DNA of 64,000 nt, from positions 186,001 to 250,000 of the forward strand of contig QRFJ01006390.1 in the NCBI GenBank assembly GCA_006176705.1. The letters are read 5' to 3'. Each line of letters begins with the position of its first letter. Positions within the stretch are counted from its first letter, which is position 1. Positions 1 through 12,179 of the stretch are shown here, in pieces. The DNA comes from Cocos nucifera. Its lineage: Eukaryota; Streptophyta; Magnoliopsida; Arecales; Arecaceae. Under the pieces are notes generated by a model that was not told the DNA's origin, did not search any database, and saw nothing but the letters and a program-made list of their open reading frames with translations. A program made the translations under genes and the position numbers.

Positions 1-469
1 TTGCTTTGTCAAGATATCAATAAAAAAGAAAAGGGCAATGCTATCTAACCCCTTTGTAATAATCATGCCAAATGATGAGCAACCTATAAGCACATTGTTC
101 AAATATTTACAGATGAAGATGAAAACAAGAGAGAGAGAGAGAGATGATTTTTCGATTCTGTTCTATCACATTTAGTATATCTCAGAGGTTATATATATTA
201 GTATATAGACTTTATACAAGAAAAATAATATAGGTTGATATAGGATCACATTAACAAAGCAAAATATAGAATCAAGTTATTATGTAATCCCTAAAATCAC
301 TCTAACATTACAAAAGAAAATGATATAAATTGATACATGATCAAGATAACAAAGAAAAATACTATGGTAAGATATAGATTGTTATGTGATCCCTAAAATT
401 ATGCTATTGCCCTCTACCAAAAAAAAAACTCAAGGAGATTCGGTAAGTGCCAACTTGAGTTTGAAAACT

Positions 470-910
470 AGAAGAGTTAACTGATGTGGTAGATCTATAG
501 TAAAAGTAGCAAATCAAAAACTGACATGGTGATCAATAGTAACAAAGTCTAAAATGATAGATCAAAAGTTGTTATAGCAACACAGAGATTGATGTAGTAG
601 ATCAGTAGTTTAGTAGCTCAGAAGCTGATGTAATAGATTAGAAGTTGATATAGTAACTCAGAATCTAATATGATAGATTGATATGTCAAGCTGATGTGAT
701 AGCATAGAATCTGACATTACAAATAAGTGTTAACATAGTAACTTAGAAGCCGATGTGGTAGATCATGAGCTAACTTAGCAGCTCAAAACTTGATATAGTA
801 GACTGATGTATCAAGCTGAATAACTATATAGAATCTGATATGACAGAATAGAAGCTGATATAATAACTCAAAAATTGAAATGATAGATCTAATGTAATAA
901 ATTGATATAG
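470..910. repeat. 20-bp minisatellite in repeat copy 1
   Basis: Degenerate 20-bp units of the type GAAGCTGATATAGTAACTCA follow one another, with alternating endings (GTAACTCA, ATAGATTA). The same array occurs in the third large copy. Confidence 0.7.
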
Positions 911-3589
911 TAATGCTGTTGAAGTTAACTGACGCAATAGAGATATATCTACTCCTGTGGTTGCTAATATGGCAGACTAGTATGTTTATTGATGTATTTA
1001 GCTGATATGATGATTGATCTATCTGCCAACATGGATGATTAATATATTTAACTTAGCTTACTAACATAACATATTTGAGGACATGGGTTATTGTATCTTA
1101 TTATGATTAATATATTTATGGTGGGATGTTATGATTGATCAATGATGATATAGCTAGATGACATATCTTGTCTATGTTAACATAGTAGAGCTCAAAACTT
1201 TAGATAGCATGGTTTGACATATATAGCAATGAGGGCAAGTGCTTGAAGAGAAGGTAGCCAAAGTCAACCATCCTCATAGATGGAGACTAGAAGAGGATGC
1301 TTGAATTGGATGGTGAAGGATGGAGGCAACAAGCTGAAGATGAAGAGAAAGGGATCGAGCGACAATGAGGAGATATGATGAATAACAAAGGAGAAAAGTA
1401 ATAACAGAATAGCTATAAATCTATGATATCTTTTTTTCTAACTCTTTTAGTAGTGTTCATACTAGATCTATGAGTGCTCCACCTTACTAAAAAAAAAAAG
1501 AAAACCAACAAAGAATATAAGTGTAGAATAGTTATAAAATTGATGTTACAATAAGAAAAAAGAAGGAAGTTGATAATTAAGGCATAAAAATATGTCCCAA
1601 GATATGATTTTGGATGATTCAATATGTGCATGTCTTGCTTTAGATCAAGATATCAATAAAAAAGAAAAGGGCAATGCTATCTAACCCCTTTAAAGGTAAT
1701 AATCATTTGCCAAATGCAAGAGCAACCTATAAGCACATTGTTCAAATATTTGTAGATGAAGATGAAAACAAGAGATAGAGAGAGAGAGAGATGATTTTTC
1801 GTTTCTATTCCATCACATTTAGTATATCTCAGAGGTTATATATATTAATATATAGACTTTATACAAGAAAAATAATATAGGTTGATATAGGATCACTAAC
1901 AAAGCAAAATATTATGGTCTAATGCAAGTTATTATGTAATCCCTAAAAAATCGATACCAACAAAAGAAAATGATAGATTAGCAAGAAAAATACTAATGTA
2001 ATAAATTGATTGCCCTCTACCAAAAAAAAAATGTTTAGTGCCAAATGCTATTGAAGTTAACTGACGCAATAGCAAATCAAAAATTGATATATCTACTCCA
2101 AAAGTTAAAATGTGGTTGCAGAGATTGATGTAGTAGATTAATATGGCTGATATAATAGGTTATAAGACTAGTATGTTTATTGATGTATCTAATGTGATTG
2201 CATAGACAATACAAATAAGATATGATGATGTTGATCTGAGCTAACTTAGCAGCTCAAAACTTGATATATCTGCCAACATGGATGATTAATATATTTGATG
2301 CTGTTGAAGTTAACTGACATACTCCTGTGGTTGTAAACTATTGATGTATCTAGTTGATATGATGAATGCATGGATGATTAATATATTTGGCTTGATGCGG
2401 CTGACTAACATAACATATTTGAGGACATGGGTTATTGTATCTTATTATGATTAATATATTTATGGTGGGATGTTATGATTATTATGATAGCTTAATATAT
2501 TTATGGTGGGATGTTATGATTGATCAATGATGATATAGCTAGATGACATATCTTGTCTATGTTAACATAGTAGAGTGACATGTCAATTATTATCGTTCCT
2601 TTAGATAGCATGGTTGTGAGAAGACATATAGGTGGCAATTGCACAATGAGGGCAAGTGCTTGAAGAGAAGGTAGCCAAAGTCAACCATCCTCATAGATGG
2701 AGGCATCATAGAAGAGGAGTAAGAAACCTTGAATTGGATGGTGAAGGAGTTGGAGGCAACAAATGAAACTGAAGATGAAGAGAAAGGGATCGAGCGACAA
2801 TGAGGAGATATGATGGAAGATTTAAATCAAAGGAGAAAAGTAATAACAGAATAGCTATAAATCTATGATATCTTTTTTTTCTAACTCTTTTAGTAGTGTT
2901 CATACTAGATCTATGAGTGCTCCACCTTACTAAAAAAAAAAAGAAAACCAACAAAGAATATAAGTGTAGAATAGTTATGAAATTGATGTTACAATAAGAA
3001 AAAAGAAGGAAGTAGATAATTAAGGCATAAAAATATGTCCCAAGATATGATTTTGGATTGATTCAATATGTGTGCATGTCTTGCTTTAGATCAAGATATC
3101 AATAAAAAAGAAAAGGGCAATGCTATCTAACCCCTTTAAAGGTAATAATCATTTGCCAAATGCATGAGCAACCTATAAGCACATTGTTCAAATATTTGCA
3201 GATGAAGATGAAAACAAGAGAGAGAGAGAGAGAGAGATGATTTTTTATTTCTGTTCCATCACATTTAGTATATCTCAGAGGTTTATATATATTAGTATAT
3301 AGATTTTATACAAGAAAAATAATATAGGTTGATATAGGATCACATTAACAAAGCAAAATATTATGGTCTAATGCAAGTTATTATGTAATCCCTAAAATCA
3401 CTCTAACAAGGTCATACCAACAAAAGAAAATGATATAAATTGATACATGATCAAGATAACAATGAAAAATACTATGGTAAGATATAGTTTGTTATGTGAT
3501 CCCTAAAATTATGCTATTGCACTCTACCAAAAAAAAAAAGAAAAAACTCAAGGAGGTTTGGTAAGTGCCAACTTGAGTTTGGAAACTAG

Positions 3590-4050
3590 ATTACAAATAT
3601 ACTTAGAAACTGATGTGGTAGATCTATAGCAGAAGTAGCAAATCAAAAATTGACATGGTGATCAATTAGGAGCTAATATGGCATCTCAAAGGTTAAAATG
3701 ATAGATCAAAAGCTGTTATAGCAACATAGAGATTGATGTAGCAGATCAGTAGTTGTCATGGTAGCTCAGAAACTGATGTAATAAATTAGCAGTTTACATA
3801 GTAACTCAGAATCTAATATGATAGATTGATATGTCAAGCTGATGTGATAGCATAGAATCTGACATTACAAATAAGTGTTAACATAGTAATTTAGAAGCCG
3901 ATGTGGTAGATCATGAGCTAACTTAGTAGCTCTAAACTTGTTATAGTAGGCTGATGTATCAAGCTGAATAACTATATAAAATCTGATATGATAGAATAGA
4001 AGCTGATATAATAACTCAGAAATTGATGTGATAGATTAGCAAGCTAATGT
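3590..4050. repeat. 20-bp minisatellite in repeat copy 3
   Basis: This is the same degenerate 20-bp GAAGCTGATRTAATAGATTA-type array as in copy 1. In copy 2 the corresponding stretch (1925-2420) is scrambled and much shorter; see findings. Confidence 0.7.
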
Positions 4051-4870
4051 AATAAATTGATATATTTAGCAATGCTGTTGAAGTTAACTGATGCAATAGA
4101 TTGATATATCCACTCCTGTGGTTGCTAACATGGCAAACTAGTGTGTTTATTGATGTATCTAGTTGATATGATGATTGATGTATCTGCCAACATGGATGAT
4201 TAATATATTTGATGACATAGTAAACTGATGCGGCTGACTAACATAACATATTTGAGGACATGGGTTATTGTATCTTATTATGATTAATATATTTGTGGTG
4301 GGATGTTATGATTGATCAATGATGATTTAGCTAGATGACATATATTGTCTATGTTAATATAGTAGAGTGACATATCAATTATTATGGTTCCTTTAGATTG
4401 CATGGTTGTAAGAAGACATATATGTGGCAATTGCATAATGAGGGCAAGTGCTTGAAGAGAAGGTAGCTAAAGTCAACTATCCTCATAGATGAAGGCATCA
4501 TAGAAGAGGAGTAAGAAACCTTGAATTGGATAGTGAAGAAGTTGGAGGCAACAAATGAAACTGAAGATGAAGAGAAAGGGACCGAGCAACAATGAGGAGA
4601 TATGATGGAAGATTTAAATCAAAGGAGAAAAGTAATAGCAGAATAGCTATAGATCCATTAGAAAACAAAAAAATTTTTAGTGTTAATCTACAAGAAAATA
4701 AAGGATATGCAGATCTAATAGTACACATGGGATCTTCGAGTGTTGATTCACTGGAAAACATAGATCGTTAGATCGACAAAAGGAGGTCTTCAAGACTTCT
4801 AGGACATGCTTGGTTGATGGAAAGTGAAGAGAGAAAGAGGCAGTTCCTAGGAAGTAGATAGGAAGCCACT

Positions 4871-5136
4871 TATTTGGTTAAAATTTTAAAAGAAAAAAGA
4901 ATAGAAAAAGCTTTTCTCATGAAAAGTTACTTCTCATATTTCATAGAAAGTGAAAACCTATGGAGGAGATGGATTTTGGCACTTTTCATGAAATAAAAAA
5001 TGATGGTACTTTTTTCTTTTTTAAAATATACTTTTACGATCTACAGCTTAGATTTTATAAAATATCATGGATTATTAGGATGAAATACTGGATGGTGATA
5101 ATATAATATTATATTAACATTATTCTAATACTAATA
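4871..5136. mobile_element. Left part of a split inverted-repeat DNA transposon (MITE-like)
   Basis: The sequence TTATTTGGTT, followed by A-rich DNA, TTTTCTCATGAAAAGTTACTT and CATAGAAAGTGA, is mirrored imperfectly by the reverse complement of 27610-27727 (TTTGGTT, TTTTCT-AAAAGTTATTT, CATAGAAAAGTGA). Both parts run inward into AT-rich DNA (TATTAATATTA-type). The simplest reading is one element opened by the retrotransposon nest between 5137 and 27378. Positions 4641-4870 hold no recognisable feature. Confidence 0.45.
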
Positions 5137-5428
5137 TATGACCTAATCTCAGGTGCCATAGATATCTATCGTTTGGACTATCCCTAGGTCGTTTGGCATT
5201 CACGTTTTGCTCGATAGTTAAAACAGGTACATCAATATGCAACTGATAAAGACCATTAACAAGGAAACCATTTGCAATTTTATTTCTTTCATAAAGAATG
5301 CTACAATGGTCCTTAAAGAAGGTGATCACATAACCTTTTTGTGCTAAGCATGAAACAGAAATCAAATTCCTGCTAGCTGCAGGCACATAATAACAGTCTT
5401 TTAAAACTAAGTCTAAACCAGATGGTAA
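5137..5428 (-). pseudogene. Ty1/copia pol fragment (GAG-pre-integrase region), truncated copy
   Basis: The minus strand encodes the GAG-pre-integrase region of a copia polyprotein, ending in the RYLWHLRLGH motif. It breaks off there, at about 5137, against AT-rich DNA. The same segment continues intact into integrase in the downstream-numbered copy (13060-13320), which shows this is a truncation and not the natural end. It follows the gag/protease part (5429-6460) with a frame disturbance near 5400. It belongs to the truncated second unit of a tandem copia array. Confidence 0.85.
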
Positions 5429-6460
5429 TCACAGAGGATATATTTCCACGGCTACTGCAGCAACTCTTGCTCCATTACCGACGCGTAGGATCATGTCTCC
5501 ATCCCTCAGCCTCCTGCTATCCTCAAGACCCTGCATAGAAGTGCACAGATGAGCACTAGAACCAGAGTCAAGCACCCAACTGGATGCAGAAGAAACCGTA
5601 AGGTTAGACTCAATAACGAGCATACCTCCAGAAGGACCTTCCTTCTTGTTCTTCAGGGTGGCCAGGTAAGTAGGGCAGTTCCGCTTCCAATGGCCGTCGC
5701 TGTTGCAATGGAAACACTTTCCTTTGCCATCGACCTTCTTCTTCGATTCTGCCTTCTTCTTCTTTGATCCTTCTATCTTTTGCTTTTTCACAGACTTCTT
5801 TTTCTTTCCATAAGACTTTCTTTTGGAAGAAGTCCGTTCCATAGCAAGAACTGAGCCTTTAGAACCTTTCATAGAAAGCTCAGCGGTAACCAGCATATTC
5901 ATCAACTCGGCCAAGGAATTTTGAAGTTTATGCATGTGGTAATTCATGATGAATTGCCCATATGCATCAGTCAAGGATTGCAGAATAATATCGTTCTGCA
6001 GATCCAAGTCCAACTTCACACCGAGCTTCTCAAGCTCTTCCATGTCCTTGATCATTGTCAGATAGTGATCTTGGACTGACTGCCCATCATGCATCTTAGC
6101 CTTAAAAAGTTATTTCGTGACTTGATATTTGGCTGTGCGACTCTGTTCACCAAACATCTCCTGTAGGTGAGCCAACATTTGGCGAGCAGTCCCGATATCT
6201 TCATATTGGTGCTGGAGCTCATCAGACATCGAGCCCAACATGTAGTATCTGGCCTTATTGTCTTCGTCAATCCATTTTTTCAGAGACGCTCTCTGTTCAG
6301 TGGATGGACGAGCTGGTATGGTGGGAGGGTCCTGGTCCAAAACATGTGTTAACTTCTCTGAACCCAAAACAATTTTGTAGTTCCTGAGCCAATCTTTATA
6401 ATTGGGTCCAGTCAGTCTATGTGTGTCTAGGATACGTGCCAGTGGGTTGGACGCAGACAT
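5429..6460 (-). pseudogene. Ty1/copia gag-protease, truncated copy
   Basis: The start is the ATG at 6458-6460, reading M-S-A-S-N-P-L-A-R. The first ~115 residues are a copia gag (UBN2-type) domain with T-G-P-N-Y-K-D-W-L-R. An in-frame TAA at about 6110-6112 interrupts gag; the frame then reopens unchanged and reads on to 5429. Next comes a Lys-rich tract, a CCHC knuckle (C-F-H-C-N-S-D-G-H-W-K-R-N-C) and an aspartic protease active site (W-V-L-D-S-G-S-S-A-H-L). Gag would form the particle and the protease would process the polyprotein. The stop and the lost 3' half make this copy non-autonomous. Apart from the stop it is less broken than the other copy. Confidence 0.9.
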
Positions 6461-8322
6461 TTTTCTGTAGAGAGTCAAAGATTCTAGTTAGATACTGTAA
6501 TTTTGACTTGACCAATTTGTTTAGAGATTTTATTTTTAAACAAATTAGCTCCCACTATTTTCTCGGATCCCTACACTCCCTCTGTAGAGATGCGAAAATC
6601 TCCGCGATTGATGATTTCTAGTGGGTGGTGCGGTCTCACCAACTAACTCATCACCTCACCTAACAGTTATTGGTGATGGGTTAGCCAATGAGTGAACAAC
6701 TCTTGTTCAATGATTCTCTAATCATGGTGCACCCAAACTTGATCTCTAATTCATGAATCTCACCGTATCCGGAATATTGATCCACTCCTTAGTTAAGTCA
6801 GACCCACCATTTGCATAGACTGGGTTCCTAATTGGGTCTCTCACCGTATCCAAAATATTGAGCCCAACTCATCCTCCAGCCCATAGCATCCAATGCCTAA
6901 TAGACATGGTTGCGTCTTTCCGGTGCAACTGAGCCACTGTATCCAGCCGAGAACAATCAACCCCTGGGAAGGGCCCGCACGTCTACAATGGTGGAAGACC
7001 TCGGACTTAATCTTTTCTTAGGGAGAATTGATTTCAGGTCTCATTAAACTAGACTTGGCTTAGTCATAACAATTATGACTAACCTAGTGGCATGGGTTCA
7101 GCTCGGATTATTGACCACCTCAGATCAGAACTGTGTCAACAGATATGGCCAGGTAAGTGAGACCGGTGGAAGGAATATGCCGTTAACTCGTACAAGAACG
7201 CATTCAGGTCGAGTAGCTTCCAATTAAAAACCAGTCGGTCGTCTGTGCCAAACTTACCTTAGACACCAAATTGTTGAGTTAGAACCAATTGGGTTAGCCT
7301 ACAATCCAGACTCTAACCTCTGAGCCTAATTAGGTCTTGCTTGATCGTGACTCGATCTTGACCCAGACTTAATCCTATTAGGCTGGTCAATTTAAGCATT
7401 GTTGATCCCATCTAACCAACTCTTGATTCGGTTTGATCAACCGCTTAGACCTAATTGAGCTACCCAAGCCCGAACCCAGTATTATGAATATGTCTTAGAT
7501 CTAAAATTCTCAATTTTAGACTTAATTAATATTTCATAAACTTAATTCTTAATTAAGTTGGGTTCATAAACAAAATATGCACAATAAATCCTAGGAGTTT
7601 CAGGATCTAGGGTTTTGCAGAAAGTAAGTTTTGGAGTTTCTGATTAAGGACGAACACGCAGCACCCCTACACGTCATAAGAACACCCCATCGAATGGAAA
7701 GAGAGGGCCTTTAAACCCTTCTTCGTTCTTATGATCGGACGGCCAAGAGGAATGCCTTAATCAGGAACATGTAAATCTACAAAACAGTTATAGATCTATA
7801 TCATATATCTCATATACAAATTTAGATCTAATCAAGGCATATTTTGCATACATCTCATGTATCATAATCATGCATGTTTTCAGATCTAAATTATCACATA
7901 ATAATCTAAAAAATTAGATTTAAATTGATCTAATCAAAATAAATTCTAATCTAGATAATTATGTAGAACTATTCTACAACTAGTCTAGACATGCATCAAT
8001 CATATCTCATATGATATTTAAAATTAAATAATTTTTATTTGCTGTTTATCAGATGTTATTATAACACTTATAATATCAGAAAATAGTAAATAAGAAGATC
8101 TAAAATATGATTTAATCAGATTAAATCAAAGACATGCAAAACTATTCTATAGAACTATTCTATTCTAGAACTAGTCATGCATATCTTCATGTTCTTAGAT
8201 CCAAATCATTTAATTTTAATTTTTCTGATTTCAGATCTGATCACATCTCATGTGACATCTAAAATTAATTATTTTCTAATTAAAATAAAATTAAAATCAG
8301 ATCTAAATAATTTAGAACCATG
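6461..8322 (-). other. Copia 5' leader (untranslated internal region), truncated copy
   Basis: This ~1.86 kb of non-coding sequence lies between the primer binding site and the gag start. It is nearly identical to 14400-16259. A leader this long is unusual for a copia element. No ORF is conserved between the two copies. Repeated TCTAGATCTGATTAGATC-like motifs occur toward the PBS. Confidence 0.8.
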
Positions 8323-8334
8323 GCTCTGATACCA
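8323..8334 (-). other. Copia primer binding site
   Basis: The minus strand reads TGGTATCAGAGC, the classical copia PBS complementary to initiator Met-tRNA. It lies two bases beyond the CA end of the LTR at 8337. Confidence 0.9.
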
Positions 8335-8336
8335 GT

Positions 8337-10624
8337 TGAAGGGAAATCCTGATTTTTCGGTCCAGGTTCGTCCAGATCTGATTAGATCAAGAGATATATT
8401 TCAAAAATTTTTTCTTGATCTCAATCAGATCTTGATATATTTTAGATCTAATTCTTATTATTTTAATAAATAAAATAAAATAAGATAAATTAAATCAAAT
8501 TTAATTTACCTGATTTGGGTAATCCTATTACCCTGTAGATGATCCTGATTGCAGCGGAAGGTTCTGGATCTAGCCACGCAAGCGCCTGGCCTCTACCGGT
8601 ATCCACTCGGGTTGGATCTGGAGATCCTCTTCTTCTCTATCATGCCTCCAAAAATTAGATCTGGATCTGATCTGGAGGATCTTCAAAACTCTTTTGAAGA
8701 TCTGCAGTCGTCCTTTTGCAGCAGCGCAGCCTTCTTGCTTTTGATCGCCTTTCTCTTGATCTGAATCGCACCAACCTAAATCCAAAACACTTTTGGGACG
8801 TGGAGAGCAAGGGGAGAAGAGACTATGGCATGGAGAAGGAGGGGAGAGGCAGCCTTGGGGCGTGGTCTAATTGCATTCACTTTCACTTGGAATTGGGTTG
8901 GGCGCAGGGTCTTATTTATAGACTCTTGTGATCCAACTCCTCTTCCTCCTCAACCAATCACAACCCTTTGTGAAATCAGATCTAAATCTGATTGGTTGGA
9001 ATAGAGTCCCCTGGATTCCTCCTTAGAGGGTGCCTAAGACCAGTCAAAGTTGGATTCTTAGTAGAACTCTAATTGGAATCCAAAAGGGAGATGGAGTCCT
9101 TGTCCAACAAGGACTCCTAGGCGCCTCCTACTTGGGCTCACGCCACCCTTGGCGTGCGCCCTTCTCCTTGCCAGGTTCTGGCAGGGGGACAAGGCCCCCA
9201 CCAGCTCTCCAATAGGTGCATGACATGTGGTCAAAAGTCAAAGTGTCAATGGTCAACGTTTGACCAGTCAAAGGTAGACTTTTGACCAAAGTCAAAGAAC
9301 AAGAAATGGCAGGTGACCAAAAATGGCAGGTAATGTCTTACAAAATAAGACAACCTTTTCTGACTTGGACAACCTCCAGTCAGACCATATGAAGGCCTCT
9401 GATTGAGCACAAACTCCTTTGGCTCAGTCAGGACAACTTATTTATGATAGTAAAAGAAGAACGTTAGGTTCAATCGAGTGCTAGCACGATTTTCCTTGAA
9501 CCTAATTGAATCTCATTCAGATCAATTGAACTAGATCAGTTCAATTGATGATCACCAGATTCAAACCCTTGTTTGTGTGACCCAGTTAGGTTCAGTTCTG
9601 TATGGTAATGGGATATGTCATGATCTCTATCATCGACATCATCGAAACTCCTTTCGATGGATCAGAACTCTTCTGATTCGAACAGCTAGAATGATCGATC
9701 ATCTAAATCATTCTAATTGCTCCCAAAATCCACCAGTGACACCTAGCAGTATATGGTGGCAACCCATCAGAGCTGAATGCGAACCTCTTGGTGCAGCTAC
9801 CTGTGTGATTAAGTTCTTCTATCTTGAGCCCCGATCAGATTAGGGTTAAGGTGAACTCGTCAAACCCTAGTCTCTGTCATATGATGTAATCATTCGATTC
9901 GAGTCCAATGTGAAAATCTAAATAGAAACTCTTTCTATTATTTCACTCTCTGCCATGGCCATGGGCTTCTGGACTTGATTCTCATGATCATCATAGGGCT
10001 GCTCCTCTACCACCGAGGTAGATAGATTCCATCTTGATGCAATCCAGTTCCTACAATGAACATGCTATAGCCAACATACACCTCAGGGTTCCATATGGCT
10101 AGGAGACCGAGTAATGGTGTAGTCAAACTATAACACCCTCAAGGTGAACTGCCGATGCATCTCAGGTCAAAGAACCAGACACACTACTGCAGCATCGAGT
10201 CAGTCATTGACGAGAAGGTAGACTTCCCTAATGACTACTCGAGGTGGTCACGCTCAGTGCCCTCGTTCTCTAACGAGTACCTGTACTCTCGCTCCGGTGT
10301 CTCCACACCGTAGACTCAAGACTCATCTACTAAAGAGAAGCGATTGTACACCAACCTTTCCGGATCAATCACCATCCTCGTGATGATCCTATGGTCGGGA
10401 GCATTTTATGAGTTAATAATGATTATTCATGTCTTAAATTTTCAACTCTTGAAAATATGAATTATCATTACCATTAACTCAAAGGATGTATCACAGACAC
10501 TAAATACACATATGTGATAGAAAATAACCCATTTTATTGATTATAGTCAAAATTATAATTTTGCCCCTAGAAGTGTATTACAAGTGTCAGCCAATTCTGG
10601 CTTCTAGGGCACATATATCTAACA
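8337..10624 (-). repeat. Long LTR shared by the two copia units
   Basis: On the minus strand it begins TGTTAGATATATGTGCCC and ends CCTTCA, length 2288 bp. It is at once the 3' LTR of the complete unit to its right (preceded by a polypurine tract) and the 5' LTR of the truncated unit to its left (followed by a PBS and leader). It matches the LTR at 16274-18553 along its whole length with scattered substitutions and single-base indels. The ORFs inside it are not coding. Confidence 0.92.
8911..8923 (-). promoter_or_regulatory. TATA box of the central copia LTR
   Basis: The minus strand reads GTCTATAAATAAG inside the LTR. The equivalent stands at about 16845-16857 in the other LTR. This is the best candidate for the LTR promoter; transcription would run leftward. 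Confidence 0.55.
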
Positions 10625-10639
10625 ATCTCCCACTTGTCC
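10625..10639 (-). other. Copia polypurine tract
   Basis: The minus strand reads GGACAAGTGGGAGAT immediately before the LTR start TGTTAG. It partly overlaps the stop of pol. Confidence 0.9.
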
Positions 10640-12170
10640 TAAAGCCAATTGGCTACAAGTCTAAGTCCCATCTTCTCAAGGTGGGCTTCGATCTTCTGCT
10701 GGCCCAACGGCTTTGTAAGTGGGTCTGCCACATTATCTGCGGAGTTGACTCTCTTGACCTCAACGTAACCTTTCTCAAGGTAATCGCTGGATGAGATGAT
10801 GCTATCTGCATGTTTGCTTAGGAACTCTTCCAGCTGACAACCACCATTGCACACAAACAGACTCCCAGATGTCGACTTTCGATCATCTATATCGGACATG
10901 AAATCCGAGTCTGTGTATCCCTGGACTTGGAGTTCTCCATTACCAAAGACCAACATCATATCCTTAGTTCTTCTCAAGTACTTAAGGATACATTTCACAG
11001 AAGTCCAGTGTTCTTCACCTGGATTTGACTGATATCTGCTTGTGACACTCACAGCATGGGCTATATCAGGTCGTGTACATAGCATGGCATACATGAGGCT
11101 CCCTATTGCAGAAGCATAAGGGATCTTGCTCATGCGTTCTATTTCCTCAGGTGTGCTAGGGCACATCTTCTTGGAAAGATGAATACCATGTCTGAAGGGT
11201 ATTAATCCCCTCTTAGAGTTTTCCATACTAAACCTCTTTAGTACTTCCTCTATGTACATCTTCTGTGAAAGTCCTAGCATCCTATTCGGTCTATCCCTAT
11301 AGACCTTAATTCCTAGAATAAAGGATGCTTCACCTAGGTCTTTCATGGAGAATTCCTTGGACAACCACATTTTGACTGATGTCAACATGGGAATATCATT
11401 CCCAATAAGGAGGATGTCATCCACGTACAATACGAGGAAGACAACAGCGCTCCCACTGACCCTTTTGAAAACACATGGTTCCTCTTCATTTTTGATGAAA
11501 CCAAACTTTTTGATCACATCATTGAAACGAGTGTTCCAGCTCCGAGATGCTTGCTTAAGTCCATATATGGACCTTTGCAGCTTGCAAACCTTGTGATCAG
11601 TATCACTGGATGTGAAACCTAGCGGCTGTTCCATATAGATATCTTCCTCAAGATATCCATTTAAGGAATGCCGTTTTCACGTCCATTTGCCATATTTCAT
11701 AATCGAAATAGGCTGCAACGGCAAGCAATGTGCGGATGGATTTTAGCATAGCCACTGGGGAAAAGGTATCCTGATAGTCAATGCCTTCGCGTTGACTATA
11801 ACCTTTTGCCACTAGTCTAGCCTTGAATGTCTCCACATTCCCATCTGCACCAATCTTTCTCTTGAAGATCCATTTACACCCAATAGGTACTATACCTTCT
11901 GGTGGATCTACCAAGGTCCAGACTTGGTTTGAGTGCATCGAGTCAATTTCTGACTGCATTGCCTCTAGCCATTTCTCGGAGTCGATATCTGATATCGCCT
12001 CGTTGTAGGTTTTGGGATCATCACCATGAGCACCATTACCTACGAGGAATTTTTCTCTACTTTCCTCTGAAATAATACCTAAGTATCTTTCAGGGGGATG
12101 GAAAACTCTTTCCGATCTACGAGGTGGAGGAGGTAGTGTTCTTATTGGCTCAACCTGATTTGGTTCCAAT
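10639..12170 (-). pseudogene. Ty1/copia reverse transcriptase and RNase H
   Basis: The minus strand reads RT_2 motifs in order: W-I-F-K-R-K, F-K-A-R-L-V-A-K-G, Q-M-D-V-K-T-A-F-L, then after a frame break near 11640 Y-G-L-K-Q-A-S-R-S-W, the catalytic L-Y-V-D-D-I-L-L, and G-Y-T-D-S-D-F. RNase H is defective. After S-T-S-G-S-L-F-V-C-N-G-G-C the expected W-K-S-x-K-Q and E-A-E-Y segments and the C-D-N segment are missing. The frame rejoins near G-Y-V-E-V-K-R-V and ends A-D-P-L-T-K-P-L. The frameshift and the loss of catalytic RNase H residues mean this copy cannot support its own reverse transcription. Confidence 0.92.
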
Positions 12171-12179
12171 TGGTCCTTA

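Larger units (their letters stand above)
1..4640. repeat. Tandem triplication of a ~1.45-1.63 kb unit
   Basis: Three head-to-tail copies start with the same TTGCTTT-AAGATATCAATAAAAAAG block at 1, 1635 and 3081. They share landmarks in the same order: a GA microsatellite (near 130, 1770 and 3215), a TATAGACTTTATACAAG block, the minisatellite, GGTGGGATGTTATGATT, and GAGGGCAAGTGCTTGAAGAG. Copy lengths are about 1634, 1446 and 1560 bp. The third copy diverges after about 4640, where the text following AGAATAGCTATA changes. No coding potential was recognised; the short minus-strand ORFs that recur in the copies are simply the same repeat read each time. It could be a local satellite or the non-coding part of an unrecognised element. 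Confidence 0.85.

Noticed and set aside
1413..1631. Recurring minus-strand frame (F-F-F-L-V-R-W-S-T-H) in the 1-4.8 kb repeats
   Set aside because: Its recurrence follows from the tandem duplication and its length differs between copies; no domain seen.
8323..8334. tRNA-like sequence
   Set aside because: Only the 12-base complement of initiator tRNA is present, i.e. a primer binding site, not a tRNA gene.
8549..9843. Several 60-90 residue frames inside the copia LTR
   Set aside because: They lie in the LTR, are shared only because the LTR is repeated, and match no domain.
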